NCBI GenBank assembly: GCA_022508505.1
Contig: JAFLVC010000007.1
Coordinates: 1-64,000, forward strand
DNA length: 64,000 bases
Origin: Clostridiales bacterium
GTDB lineage: Bacteria > Bacillota > Clostridia > Christensenellales > Pumilibacteraceae
Direction: 5' to 3'
Part shown: piece by piece, positions 52,366 through 61,309 of the stretch
Layout of the letters: each line of letters begins with the position of its first letter
How positions within the stretch are numbered: position 1 is the first letter of the stretch
Position numbers and translations under genes: made by a program
The notes under the pieces: model-generated
What the model was told of the DNA's origin: nothing
Database searches by the model: none
Seen by the model: the letters and a program-made list of their open reading frames with translations, nothing else

Positions 52366-53646
52366 ATGAAGAAGGCACTTTCTATTTTGCTTGCCGCGGC
52401 GACGGCTGTTTCGGTATGCGGCGGGCTCGCTGCTTGCGGCGGCGACGACAGCACAACCATTACGGTTTGGGCGCCGGTCAAGTCAATTGCAGGCTACAAG
52501 CAGGTAGCAGCAGACTGGAAAAAGGCGCACTCCGAGTACAAGGATTGGACAATCAAGTTCTCGGCGCACGAGGAAAGCGTCGTCCAGACAGACCTCGGAA
52601 ACGACATGTCCAACAAGGGCGACATTTTCTTTTTCCCGTCCGACCATTTGTATAAACTCGTTCAAAAGAAGGCTGTCGCACAGCTTCCTCAATCGTATGC
52701 CGAAGAAGTCGCGGGTCGCGACCATGAGGACGTCGTAGAATACGCGAAGAACGGCGAGGGCAAAAATCCGTACGCCTATCCCGCGACGTACGACAACGGC
52801 TACATGCTGTACTACGACAAGGATTTGGTCGGCGAAAAGGATATCGAGTCGCTCGACACCTTGCAGGCCGCCGCGAAAAGCAAGAAGCTTCCCTTTATTT
52901 GGGAATACAGCAACGGCTACTATTCCTGCTCGATGTTCCTCGCGGCAGGCATAACGTTCGACTACAACGCCGACCATACTAAGTACAACACCAACGTCAA
53001 CAGCGACGAGGGCAAAGCGGTACTCAAGGCGTGCTACGATTATCTCAATCCCGACACGAACGGCAACGGCACAAGCCCCACGCTTATCGTAAGCGATCAG
53101 GCCGACACCAAATTGCCCGACGGCTTCGGCAACAAACAGATTATCGCCGGCGTCGGCGGATCGTGGGTGTGGCCGCAGATCAAAGCGTCGGTCGAGCTTG
53201 GCGGCCGCGTAGCGGAGGACGTCATCGGCGTTACCGTATTGCCTAAGTTCACCTACCAGCTTAACGGAAAGGACGTCACGAAAAACATGTACTCGCTGAT
53301 AGGCGGCAAGTTCTGCGGCGTAAATGCGCAAAAGCCCAAAGATAAGCAAAAGGCCGCTCACTCGCTCGCGAGCTATCTCACCGGCTACGAGGGACAGAAG
53401 GTGCGTTTCCAGACGACGAACGCAGGTCCGTCCAACAAGGAGCTTGCCGCTGAGGACGAGATCAAGAACAACATGGTCTTGCAGGCATTCCAGGCTCAGA
53501 AGGAGTTCGGATACACTCAAAACGACCAGCCGGACGCGTTTTGGTCCGCCAACCTGTTGTCCAAGATTTCGACGGGCGACATCGGCATCTCCGACATATC
53601 GAAGTCCATTTCGGACTGGGCGGATTTGTTGATCAAGTCGGTTTAA
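52366..53646 (+). CDS. malE: Maltose/maltodextrin-binding lipoprotein (MalE-like)
   Basis: Extracellular sugar-binding protein, 426 residues, with lipobox GLAAC (Cys24). The mature protein begins TTITVWAPVKSIAGYKQVAA, a family 1 binding-protein pattern, with VVQTDLGNDMSNKGDIFFFP, YAYPATYDNGYMLYYDKDLV and KAAHSLASYLTGYEGQKVRF. Next genes are MalF and MalG permeases and then alpha-glucan hydrolases, so maltodextrins are the most probable ligand; the sequence itself supports only a sugar-binding protein of this family. Confidence 0.9.
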   Translation: MKKALSILLAAATAVSVCGGLAACGGDDSTTITVWAPVKSIAGYKQVAADWKKAHSEYKDWTIKFSAHEESVVQTDLGNDMSNKGDIFFFPSDHLYKLVQKKAVAQLPQSYAEEVAGRDHEDVVEYAKNGEGKNPYAYPATYDNGYMLYYDKDLVGEKDIESLDTLQAAAKSKKLPFIWEYSNGYYSCSMFLAAGITFDYNADHTKYNTNVNSDEGKAVLKACYDYLNPDTNGNGTSPTLIVSDQADTKLPDGFGNKQIIAGVGGSWVWPQIKASVELGGRVAEDVIGVTVLPKFTYQLNGKDVTKNMYSLIGGKFCGVNAQKPKDKQKAAHSLASYLTGYEGQKVRFQTTNAGPSNKELAAEDEIKNNMVLQAFQAQKEFGYTQNDQPDAFWSANLLSKISTGDIGISDISKSISDWADLLIKSV

Positions 53647-53684
53647 TAGGTAAATAGCTAACCACACTACTCGGGAGTGAATTT

Positions 53685-55241
53685 ATGGCTCAGGATACGA
53701 CCGTAAACACCGTTCCTACTTGGAAAAAATACAACCGTCCTTGGTATCAAAAGTTTGGGCTTGCGGTTTTGAATTACATCAAAAACGTAGGCACCATGAT
53801 TTGGAACGTCATAAAGAACATCCCTCATGCGATATGGCGCCTTATATGCGCGATAGGGCTGTGCTTTCAAGGATTGTGGACAAGGTTTAAAAACGGTGAT
53901 TTCAGAACCAAAATATCATACTTGATATTCGGGTTCGGGTGCTTTACGAGAGGGAAGAAGCAGGTGCTTAAAGGCATATTGCTCTTCCTGTTCGAAGCGC
54001 TGTTTATAGTGTACATGATTTTTATAGGCGGACCCAACCTCGCATTGATGGGTTCGCTCGGCACCATCGAGATGACCGAAGATCCGGACGGGTTCGGATA
54101 TATCGACAACTATCATAACTCGATGGAAATACTCATCTTCAGCGTCATGACGATATTCTTCATAATATTCTTTGCGTACATGTACATAAAGAATACGAAG
54201 ATAGCGTATGACACTCAAAAGCTCGTCGAGGCAGGTAAGCCTCTTTCGGGTCCCAAGCAGCAGCTCAACTACGCCTTAAACGACGGCTACCACGTGACCG
54301 TCTTGGCGCTGCCCGTACTCGGCGTATTGCTGATAACGGTTTTGCCGCTTACGGTAAACATTCTCGTCGCGTTCACCAACTACGACTGGATGCACAACCC
54401 TCCGGCGCAGCTGTTTGATTGGACGGGCTTCGAGGCGTTCGGCAAGCTGTTCGGGCGAAGCTTCGGCACACAACTTTGGTCTGTTCTCGGGTGGACGCTT
54501 GTATGGGCGGTCTTTGCGACGTTTACCAACTTCTTCTTCGGCATGTTCCTCGCAATGATCATCAACAAGAAGTCCATCAAGCTCAAGACCTTTTGGCGCA
54601 CTTGCTTTGTCATCGTCATAGCCGTTCCCGACTTTATCTCGCTCATGATGATGAGCAAGTTCTTCTCCTACAACCCGATGAAGAGTTCGACCGGCGCGTT
54701 CAACCGAATACTGAGCGACTGGTTCCACATCAAGTTTACGACGGAGGGCGGTATCGACTGGTTCGGCACGTCCACATTCTCGGCAGGCATGGCGAGGGTG
54801 TCCGTCATCGTCATCAACCTGTGGCGAGGCATGCCGTTTACGATGCTTTCCACATACGGCATATTGATGAACATTCCGGAAGAGCTTTACGAGTCGAGTA
54901 GGATAGACGGCGCCGGTCCCGTGCGCAGGTTTGTTTCGATAACATTCCCGTACATAATGTTCGTAATGGGTCCTTCGCTCATTACGACGTTCACCGGCAA
55001 CATAAACAACTTCAACGTCATATTCTTCTTGACGGGCGGCGGTCCCAACAACGTCGGCAACTCGCCGGGCGATACGGACCTTCTCATCACCTGGCTGTAC
55101 AAGCTGACGGTCGACAGCGCCAACGAGCAGTTTGCAATGGGCTCGGTCATAGGTATATTCACATTCCTCATCACCAGCTTCTTTGCGCTAATCGTGTTCA
55201 ACAGCTCCAAATCGATTAAGCAGGAGGATACGTTCCAATGA
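53685..55241 (+). CDS. malF: Maltodextrin ABC transporter permease MalF
   Basis: Permease of 518 residues, long as in E. coli MalF. About 85 N-terminal residues are basic and amphipathic (PWYQKFGLAVLNYIKNVGTM) before the first membrane segment. The EAA loop is IPEELYESSRIDGAGPVRRF, followed by VSITFPYIMFVMGPSL. The conserved ITTFTGNINNFNVIFFLTGG and the ending NSSKSIKQEDTFQ are typical of the maltose permease group. The ribosome binding site (CTCGGGAG) is modest. Stop and malG start overlap in ATGA. Confidence 0.92.
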   Translation: MAQDTTVNTVPTWKKYNRPWYQKFGLAVLNYIKNVGTMIWNVIKNIPHAIWRLICAIGLCFQGLWTRFKNGDFRTKISYLIFGFGCFTRGKKQVLKGILLFLFEALFIVYMIFIGGPNLALMGSLGTIEMTEDPDGFGYIDNYHNSMEILIFSVMTIFFIIFFAYMYIKNTKIAYDTQKLVEAGKPLSGPKQQLNYALNDGYHVTVLALPVLGVLLITVLPLTVNILVAFTNYDWMHNPPAQLFDWTGFEAFGKLFGRSFGTQLWSVLGWTLVWAVFATFTNFFFGMFLAMIINKKSIKLKTFWRTCFVIVIAVPDFISLMMMSKFFSYNPMKSSTGAFNRILSDWFHIKFTTEGGIDWFGTSTFSAGMARVSVIVINLWRGMPFTMLSTYGILMNIPEELYESSRIDGAGPVRRFVSITFPYIMFVMGPSLITTFTGNINNFNVIFFLTGGGPNNVGNSPGDTDLLITWLYKLTVDSANEQFAMGSVIGIFTFLITSFFALIVFNSSKSIKQEDTFQ

Positions 55242-56125
55242 TAGGACTTCGTTCTAAGCGTATCATTTCCGATACCATAATCTATATCGTACTACTTGTG
55301 ATGGTAGTTATATGGTTGTTCCCGCTTGTCTGGATGGTGCTCCGCGCGTTTGACGTAAACGGCAACGCCGCGTCGTCGTCGATATTCCCCAGGGAATTCA
55401 CGCTCGACAACTTCAAGGACTTGTTCGCCGGCAGCGACTACGAGCAGTTCCCGTACGGCAGATGGCTTCTCAACACGCTCATAGTGGCGCTCGGTTCGTG
55501 CGTAATTTCCACGCTGATGGTTCTCATGGTGTCGTACGCACTGTCAAGGCTTCGCTTCAAGGCGAGAAAGAAGCTGATGAACATTGCGCTCATACTCGGA
55601 CTGTTCCCCGGCTTCCTGTCGGTCATAGCGTTGTACTACATCTTTAAGACGTTCGGTTTGGCGGGACGAATGGAATCCGACATGCCGTTCATAAACCTCA
55701 TCGGCTTGATTCTCGCGTACTCGCTTGCGTCCGGCACGGGCTACTACATCGTCAAGGGCTTTTTCGACACCGTGCCGATGGCTATAGACGAGGCGGCGCG
55801 AATAGACGGTGCGACCAAAAACCGCATCTTCTGGCAGATGATAATTCCCCTTAGTAAGCCGATAATCATTTACACGATATTGACTTCGTTCATCGGTCCG
55901 TGGTGCGACTTTATTCTTGCCGCGACATTCCTGGGCTCGAACGACACGTATCTGACAATAGCGGTCGGCATACGAAAGTGGATAAGCGGCGAAACGCTTC
56001 CGTCGACGCACTTCGCACGGTTCTGTGCGGGCGGCGTGCTGATAGCGGTACCTATCACGATACTGTACCTCATCATGCAGAAGTTCTACGTCGCGGGTAT
56101 CACGGGTGGCGCCGCGAAGGGTTAA
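55238..56125 (+). CDS. malG: Maltodextrin ABC transporter permease MalG
   Basis: Second permease, 295 residues, six membrane segments. The EAA loop is AIDEAARIDGATKNRIFWQM followed by IIPLSKPI. The family segment GFFDTVPMAIDE and the C-terminal ILYLIMQKFYVAGITGGAAK are characteristic. It overlaps malF by four bases. No MalK/MsmX ATPase gene follows; as in many Firmicutes a shared ATPase encoded elsewhere probably energises this importer. An intrinsic terminator follows within 25 bases. Confidence 0.93.
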   Translation: MIGLRSKRIISDTIIYIVLLVMVVIWLFPLVWMVLRAFDVNGNAASSSIFPREFTLDNFKDLFAGSDYEQFPYGRWLLNTLIVALGSCVISTLMVLMVSYALSRLRFKARKKLMNIALILGLFPGFLSVIALYYIFKTFGLAGRMESDMPFINLIGLILAYSLASGTGYYIVKGFFDTVPMAIDEAARIDGATKNRIFWQMIIPLSKPIIIYTILTSFIGPWCDFILAATFLGSNDTYLTIAVGIRKWISGETLPSTHFARFCAGGVLIAVPITILYLIMQKFYVAGITGGAAKG

Positions 56126-56145
56126 CGACAACCTTAAGTAAAATA

Positions 56146-56171
56146 CCCGCGGCTGAGGTCGCGGGATTTTT
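56146..56171 (+). terminator. Intrinsic terminator between malG and the GH13 lipoprotein gene
   Basis: Stem CCCGCG (56146-56151) with CGCGGG (56160-56165) followed by A and five Ts. It sits 20 bases after malG and only 37 bases before the next start codon, where no separate promoter is visible, so it may trim rather than end the transcript. Confidence 0.8.
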
Positions 56172-56202
56172 ACATGTTTTACGATAACGTTTGGGAGACA
56201 AA

Positions 56203-57981
56203 ATGAAATTGAAAAAGGTTTTGGCCGTAGCGTCGGCTGCGGCTGTCGCGGCGACCATGTCGCTCGGCGCGGTGGGCTGTTCGAACGACGGCGGTTCGTC
56301 CGTCGACGCGACGCCCAAGAATACCGACGAGTACATCATTCCGCAGGATTATTGCAGAACGTACTACGAGGTTTTCGTGCGCAGCTTTGCCGACGGCAAC
56401 GGCGACGGCATAGGCGATCTTCGCGGGCTTGCGGACAACCTCGACTATCTCAATGACGGCGACGACAGCACGACGACAGACCTCGGCATAAACGGTATTT
56501 GGATGATGCCCATAAACGCGTCGCCTTCGTACCACAAGTACGACGTTTCCGACTACTACGCGATTGACGACGAATACGGCACGATGGAGGACCTCGAATA
56601 CCTCGTTGCCGAGTGCAACAAGCGCGGAATATGGCTGCAAATGGACCTCGTACTCAATCACACGTCGTCCGACCATCCTTGGTTTAAAGAGGCGGTGTTA
56701 GAGGCGCAGAAAGGTCTTGAACCCGAATCGAGCCGCGCCATGTCGCGATACAATTTTGCGCTCAGCAAGACGAGACCAAACGACGTACACGCGAGCGCTT
56801 GGCGCGAGGTGCCCGGCGCGCCCGACTATTGGTACTTTGCGAACTTTTCCACCGACATGCCCGACCTCAAGCTCGACAACAAAGAGGTGCAAGAGGAAAT
56901 AAAAAAGATAGTCGATTTTTGGCTCGGGAAGGGCATAAGGTCGTTTAGGCTTGACGCCGTGCCCAGCGCGTTCGGGCGTTCTGACGTCGCGTCGTATTCC
57001 GACAAAAACGGCGAGTTCTGGACTTGGTTCAACGACTATTGCCACGAAAAGGGTGCCGAGGTTTTCGCCAAGGACGGCGACGAGATAGGCGCGTATTGCT
57101 ACAACGTCGGCGAAGTGTGGACGTCGGACAGCAATACGATAAATCAATATTTCGGGACGGGAATGTCCAACTTCAATTACTCGGTCGCAAACAGCGACAC
57201 GTCCGGCTTCGGCGGAGCTGTAAACGACGGCAAGAAAGCGGCGATATTTGTCGAGAGAATGCAGGAATTGCAAGTCGGCGCGATTGAAGCCGACAAAAAC
57301 GCTATCTTAAGCAACTTCCTTTCAAACCACGACAACAACAGAAGCGGCGAGCAGATTTTCGGCTCTAAACCGTCCAAAATAAAGCGCGGCGCAGGTTTGT
57401 ACCTGCTAATGCCCGGCAGCCCGTACATCTACTACGGCGAGGAAATCGGCGCAAAAGGCAGCGGCAGGGATGAGAACAAGCGGCTCGCTTTCAACTGGGG
57501 CGATAAGCGCACGGTCAAGAACCCCGCAAGCGCGAATTATGACGAAAAGCAAAAGCTCGGCTCGGTCAAGTCTCAGACAAACGACGCGAATTCCGTTCTC
57601 ACTTATTACCGCAACGCGATTAAGCTGCGCAACCGTTTCCCCGAGATAGGGCGCGGTGCTATGACGGCGTATGCGCTGAACAAGGACGGGGAGCTTGTGG
57701 TAGCTTCCGACATAAGCAGCACGCTTAGCGACGACGAGTCGCTGTACGGCGTAAACAAAGTAAACGGCGTCATTGCGGCGTATACGCTCAAATGGAAGGA
57801 CAGGGAAGTGCTGATAGTACACAACCTCGGCGACGTGAAGGCGTCGTTCAAAGCGACGGCGTTTTCGGACTACGAGATTGTTGCGACATTGAAAGCGGAC
57901 GGCGGAAGCGTTTCGTTTGCAAACGGCGTTTTCAACATGTCGGGCGGCACGGTTGCCGTGCTCAAAGTAAAAGCGGCGTAA
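56203..57981 (+). CDS. Lipoprotein alpha-amylase family glycosidase (GH13)
   Basis: Surface-anchored alpha-glucan hydrolase of 592 residues. The start is ATG 56203 behind GGGAGA; the TTG at 56191 would start inside the ribosome binding site. Lipobox GAVGC (Cys26). GH13 landmarks: YYEVFVRSFADGNGDGIGDL, region I MDLVLNHTS, nucleophile Asp251 in FRLDAVPS, acid/base Glu304 in NVGEVWT and the transition-state Asp377 in SNHDNN. The MPDLKLDN segment corresponds to conserved region V and resembles alpha-amylase/neopullulanase relatives rather than oligo-1,6-glucosidases (QPDLN). It presumably trims starch or pullulanase products to maltodextrins for MalEFG. Exact specificity is not determined. Confidence 0.92.
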   Translation: MKLKKVLAVASAAAVAATMSLGAVGCSNDGGSSVDATPKNTDEYIIPQDYCRTYYEVFVRSFADGNGDGIGDLRGLADNLDYLNDGDDSTTTDLGINGIWMMPINASPSYHKYDVSDYYAIDDEYGTMEDLEYLVAECNKRGIWLQMDLVLNHTSSDHPWFKEAVLEAQKGLEPESSRAMSRYNFALSKTRPNDVHASAWREVPGAPDYWYFANFSTDMPDLKLDNKEVQEEIKKIVDFWLGKGIRSFRLDAVPSAFGRSDVASYSDKNGEFWTWFNDYCHEKGAEVFAKDGDEIGAYCYNVGEVWTSDSNTINQYFGTGMSNFNYSVANSDTSGFGGAVNDGKKAAIFVERMQELQVGAIEADKNAILSNFLSNHDNNRSGEQIFGSKPSKIKRGAGLYLLMPGSPYIYYGEEIGAKGSGRDENKRLAFNWGDKRTVKNPASANYDEKQKLGSVKSQTNDANSVLTYYRNAIKLRNRFPEIGRGAMTAYALNKDGELVVASDISSTLSDDESLYGVNKVNGVIAAYTLKWKDREVLIVHNLGDVKASFKATAFSDYEIVATLKADGGSVSFANGVFNMSGGTVAVLKVKAA

Positions 57982-58021
57982 AGCCGCAAGGTGTCAAGCC
58001 GTGCGCTTGACGTTTTATCGG

Positions 58022-58045
58022 TCAATACGGCGAAGCGCCGATTGA
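58022..58045 (+). other. Hairpin between the GH13 gene and the secreted pullulanase gene
   Basis: TCAA-TA-CGGCG (58022-58032) pairs with CGCCG-A-TTGA (58036-58045) around an AAG loop. No T run follows directly; it lies 40 bases ahead of the pullulanase start and may be a stability or processing element. Confidence 0.5.
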
Positions 58046-58084
58046 TATAAAAATTCATTTACATTTGCAATGGGAGGCAAAAAG

Positions 58085-61000
58085 ATGAAAAGGACCGGAA
58101 CAAAAAGACGTGCCGATGTTTTTCGTTGCGGCGTTGTTGCTCTGCTGATAGCGGCAATCGCGTTTTTGACCGCTCCGTTCGTGTCGATGCGTTCGCATGC
58201 CGAAAGCGCAGAGCGCACCGAGACGCAGGAGGTCGAAGCCACGCAACCCGAAAAGACGGCGCAAAACTCGCTCGCAAGAGCGGCTGAACCGATGGCGAAG
58301 TTCCAGCTTCGTATCGTGTATTACAGAGCGGACGGCAATTACACCGGCTGGAATATGTGGATTTGGGGCGCAGGCGCAGGCGGCAATTACACCGAAGATT
58401 CGAACAGTTCCAGCGGCATTTTTACAAACGAGATCAATATAAACGGCAAGGATTGCATGTGGCTCTTGATCGAGATTGAAAACGCCGTTCCCGACAGCGA
58501 CGGCAATATTATCGGACTGATAGTCAGGCATTCGGAAGGCGGCACTTGGTGGCATAAGCAAAGCGCGGATATGTTCCTCCCCGCCGACAAGGTCAATCCG
58601 AACGGAATAACAGTTCTCTATTTCATTCAGGACTCGGATACCATATACTACGATGCGGACGAAGCTCTCGCAGACAGAGTTATGAGCGCTACGTTTGAGG
58701 ACAACAGCGGCAAAACCGAGGTCAAGTTCTCGACCAACACGCCCATAAAGTCGTCTTTCAGGTTCGAGGTACAGGATGGCTCGGGTACTGCTCACGGCTC
58801 GCTTAACTGCTTCGACGTCGGCAAGTACAACGGCACGCTTTCGGGCGTCATTCCGTTTACCGGCAGCGTCGATTTCGGCGAGGAATACACCGTCGTCGAG
58901 ACGAGCGAGGACGCGACGCTCATACCCGCGGTTGTTATGAAGCACAAGCTTTACGACTCCGCCGACTTTATCAATAAATACACCTACACCGAGGACCTCG
59001 GCGTTACGTACTCCGCCAATTCGTCCAAATTCACCGTTTGGACGCCCGTAGCATCCGACGTCAAGCTCAACATCTACGACAGCGACACCGCCGCAAACGC
59101 GACGCAGCACCAGATGACTCGCGGCAATCACGGCGAGTGGACGGTGACAGTAAACGAGCCGCTCAACGGCAAGTACTACACGTACTCGGCGACGGTCAAC
59201 GGCACGGTCAAAGAGGTTGTCGACCCGTACGCGAGAAGCGGCGGCAGGAACGGCAAGCGCGGCATGATACTCGACCTCGCGGCGACCAATCCCGCAGGCT
59301 GGGAAAATCAAAACAATCCCACGCTCAAGTCGTATTCGCACGCCGTAATCTACGAGGCGCATCTGCGCGATCTCACCATTCATGAGAGCAGCAACGTAAG
59401 CCCGGCAAAGCGCGGCAAGTTCCTCGGCATGACAGAGGGCGGCACGCCCGAAAAGCCGACGCCGCTCGATTACCTCACGGATCTCGGCGTTACCGCCGTG
59501 CACTTCCAGCCGCTGTTCGACTTTGCGTCGGTTGACGAGTATTCGGGCAACGCCACGTATCAGAGCGAAGGCTACGAAGGTAACGGTCAGTTCAACTGGG
59601 GCTACGACCCGCTCAACTACAACATGCCCGAGGGCTCGTATTCGTCCGATCCGTCCAACGGCGCGACGCGCGTCAACGAGATGAAGGCGATGGTTATGGC
59701 GCTTCATAACGCAGGCATTCAGGTCATTATGGACGTCGTTTACAACCACGTATCGAGCGCGGGCAATTCCAACTTCGAAGCGCTCATGCCCGGCTACTAC
59801 TTCCGCGTAAACGACAGCGGCTCGTTCTACAACGGCTCGGGCTGCGGCAACGAAACCGCTTCCGAGCGCGCAATGTTCAGGCGCTTCATGATCGACTCGG
59901 TCAAGTATTGGACGGAAGAATACAAGATCGACGGCTTCCGCTTCGACCTCATGGGACTTCACGACATCACGACGATGAACAAGCTTTACGAAGAAGTCGC
60001 GAAGGTCAACGAGGACACGATGATCTACGGTGAGCCTTGGACGGGCGGCACGAGCGGACTTCCCGAAGAAGATGCCGCTATTCAGAAAAACATCAAGAAG
60101 ATGCCCAACATCGCCGCGTTTAACGACATCATTCGCGACGGGCTCAAGGGCAGCGTGTTCTCGTCGACCGACACCGGATACGTGTCCGGCAAGGCTCTCG
60201 ACGCAGCTCCGTACGTAGGTGCGGCGGGCGGCACGGACGCGCTTTCCGAAGCGTACTATAAGACGCTCGGCTCAGATAAGGCGTACTTTGCGGTAAATCC
60301 GACGCAGAGCATAAGCTACACCGCCTGCCACGACAACTCGTCGCTGTGGGATAAGCTCAACGCGTCCGTCGAAGCGAGCGACGACGTACTCAAGAGCATG
60401 TACAGGCTCGCCGCGACTTCGGTGCTTACCAGCCAGGGCGCGACCTTCTTCCTCGCGGGCGAGGAGCTTCTTCGCAGCAAGCCCACGACTCAGGGCAATA
60501 TCTACGACAACCGCGCGACCAAGTACAAGACCAATCCCGATTACTACTTTGCGGACAACTCATACAAGTCGCCCGACTCGGTCAACGCGATCGACTGGAC
60601 CAACGCGACCAAGAATGCCAACATGGTCGAGTTCTACAAAGGACTTATCGGAATCAAAAAGACTTTCCCGATGTTCCAGATTGACACCACCGCCAAGCTT
60701 AAGGAGTGCCTCACGATAAACGACACCGATACGGCGGACGGTATCTCGATGTATGCGGTTAAGGACCCTGCGAGCAACGAGTATGCGGTTGTGATTTTCA
60801 ACAACTCCGAAAAGGCAAAGACGGTCAAAGTCCCGAAAGGCAACTACAAGGTGTACGTCAAAGGCGACAAGGCGACCGCCGACAAGGCAAACCCGCTCTC
60901 GACGGTTAAGGGCTCGTCCTGCACGATCGGAGCGCGCTCGGCAATCGTCATGACGGCAGAGCTTTCCGAGAGCAGCGTTTCGGGCTGGAAGTACTCCGTT

Positions 61001-61141
61001 TCGGCAAAGGCGGCGGACGACGGCGAGAGCAGCGGACTTGCGCTTGCCCTCGGTATCGCCATCCCCGTAGCGGTGCTCGCAGTCTGCGGCGTCGTGTTCT
61101 GCGTTCTCTTCCTCAAAAAGAAAGGCAAGAAGAGCGAGTAA
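58085..61141 (+). CDS. Secreted membrane-anchored type I pullulanase
   Basis: Debranching enzyme for alpha-1,6 bonds of pullulan and starch, 1018 residues. The start is ATG 58085, seven bases after GGGAGG; the ATG at 58070 precedes that site. A signal peptide near residues 13-38 is followed by a CBM41-like domain (LRIVYYRADGNYTGWNMWIW, then WWHKQSADMFLP) and a second beta domain, then a CBM48-like module (KFTVWTPVASDVKLNIYDSD). The GH13 core has the pullulanase signature NWGYDPLNYNMPEGSY, nucleophile Asp621 (GFRFDLMGL), acid/base Glu650 (YGEPWTGG) and Asp750 (CHDNSSLWDK). The C-terminus has a membrane segment (ALALGIAIPVAVLAVCGVVF) and Lys-rich tail, keeping the enzyme on the cell surface. 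Confidence 0.93.
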   Translation: MKRTGTKRRADVFRCGVVALLIAAIAFLTAPFVSMRSHAESAERTETQEVEATQPEKTAQNSLARAAEPMAKFQLRIVYYRADGNYTGWNMWIWGAGAGGNYTEDSNSSSGIFTNEININGKDCMWLLIEIENAVPDSDGNIIGLIVRHSEGGTWWHKQSADMFLPADKVNPNGITVLYFIQDSDTIYYDADEALADRVMSATFEDNSGKTEVKFSTNTPIKSSFRFEVQDGSGTAHGSLNCFDVGKYNGTLSGVIPFTGSVDFGEEYTVVETSEDATLIPAVVMKHKLYDSADFINKYTYTEDLGVTYSANSSKFTVWTPVASDVKLNIYDSDTAANATQHQMTRGNHGEWTVTVNEPLNGKYYTYSATVNGTVKEVVDPYARSGGRNGKRGMILDLAATNPAGWENQNNPTLKSYSHAVIYEAHLRDLTIHESSNVSPAKRGKFLGMTEGGTPEKPTPLDYLTDLGVTAVHFQPLFDFASVDEYSGNATYQSEGYEGNGQFNWGYDPLNYNMPEGSYSSDPSNGATRVNEMKAMVMALHNAGIQVIMDVVYNHVSSAGNSNFEALMPGYYFRVNDSGSFYNGSGCGNETASERAMFRRFMIDSVKYWTEEYKIDGFRFDLMGLHDITTMNKLYEEVAKVNEDTMIYGEPWTGGTSGLPEEDAAIQKNIKKMPNIAAFNDIIRDGLKGSVFSSTDTGYVSGKALDAAPYVGAAGGTDALSEAYYKTLGSDKAYFAVNPTQSISYTACHDNSSLWDKLNASVEASDDVLKSMYRLAATSVLTSQGATFFLAGEELLRSKPTTQGNIYDNRATKYKTNPDYYFADNSYKSPDSVNAIDWTNATKNANMVEFYKGLIGIKKTFPMFQIDTTAKLKECLTINDTDTADGISMYAVKDPASNEYAVVIFNNSEKAKTVKVPKGNYKVYVKGDKATADKANPLSTVKGSSCTIGARSAIVMTAELSESSVSGWKYSVSAKAADDGESSGLALALGIAIPVAVLAVCGVVFCVLFLKKKGKKSE

Positions 61142-61172
61142 TATAACGCGGTAATATCATATACAGTAACAC

Positions 61173-61206
61173 AAGACTCGCTGCGGCTTTCGCGGCGAGT
61201 CTTTTT
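61173..61206 (+). terminator. Terminator of the amylase/pullulanase genes
   Basis: Thirteen-pair stem AAGACTCGCTGCG (61173-61185) with CGCGGCGAGTCTT (61191-61203), one T-G pair, five-base loop, followed by TTT. Confidence 0.9.
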
Positions 61207-61261
61207 ACTTGTGAGCGCAAAGCGGCGTTATGCTTTTCGTGCATTCCGCTCGGAGCACATA

Positions 61262-61290
61262 TTGACAACTGCCGCGTATTGTGGTATCAT
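61262..61290 (+). promoter_or_regulatory. Promoter of the cytosolic pullulanase gene
   Basis: -35 TTGACA at 61262-61267, -10 TATCAT at 61285-61290, 17-base spacer. Predicted start near 61297 gives a 13-base leader containing GAGGTGG. Confidence 0.75.
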
Positions 61291-61309
61291 GCCGGTGATT
61301 GAGGTGGCG

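Noticed and set aside
56181..56195. LacI/MalR-type operator around AACGTT before the GH13 lipoprotein gene
   Set aside because: Only the six-base core is palindromic, the flanks do not match, and there is no promoter next to it.
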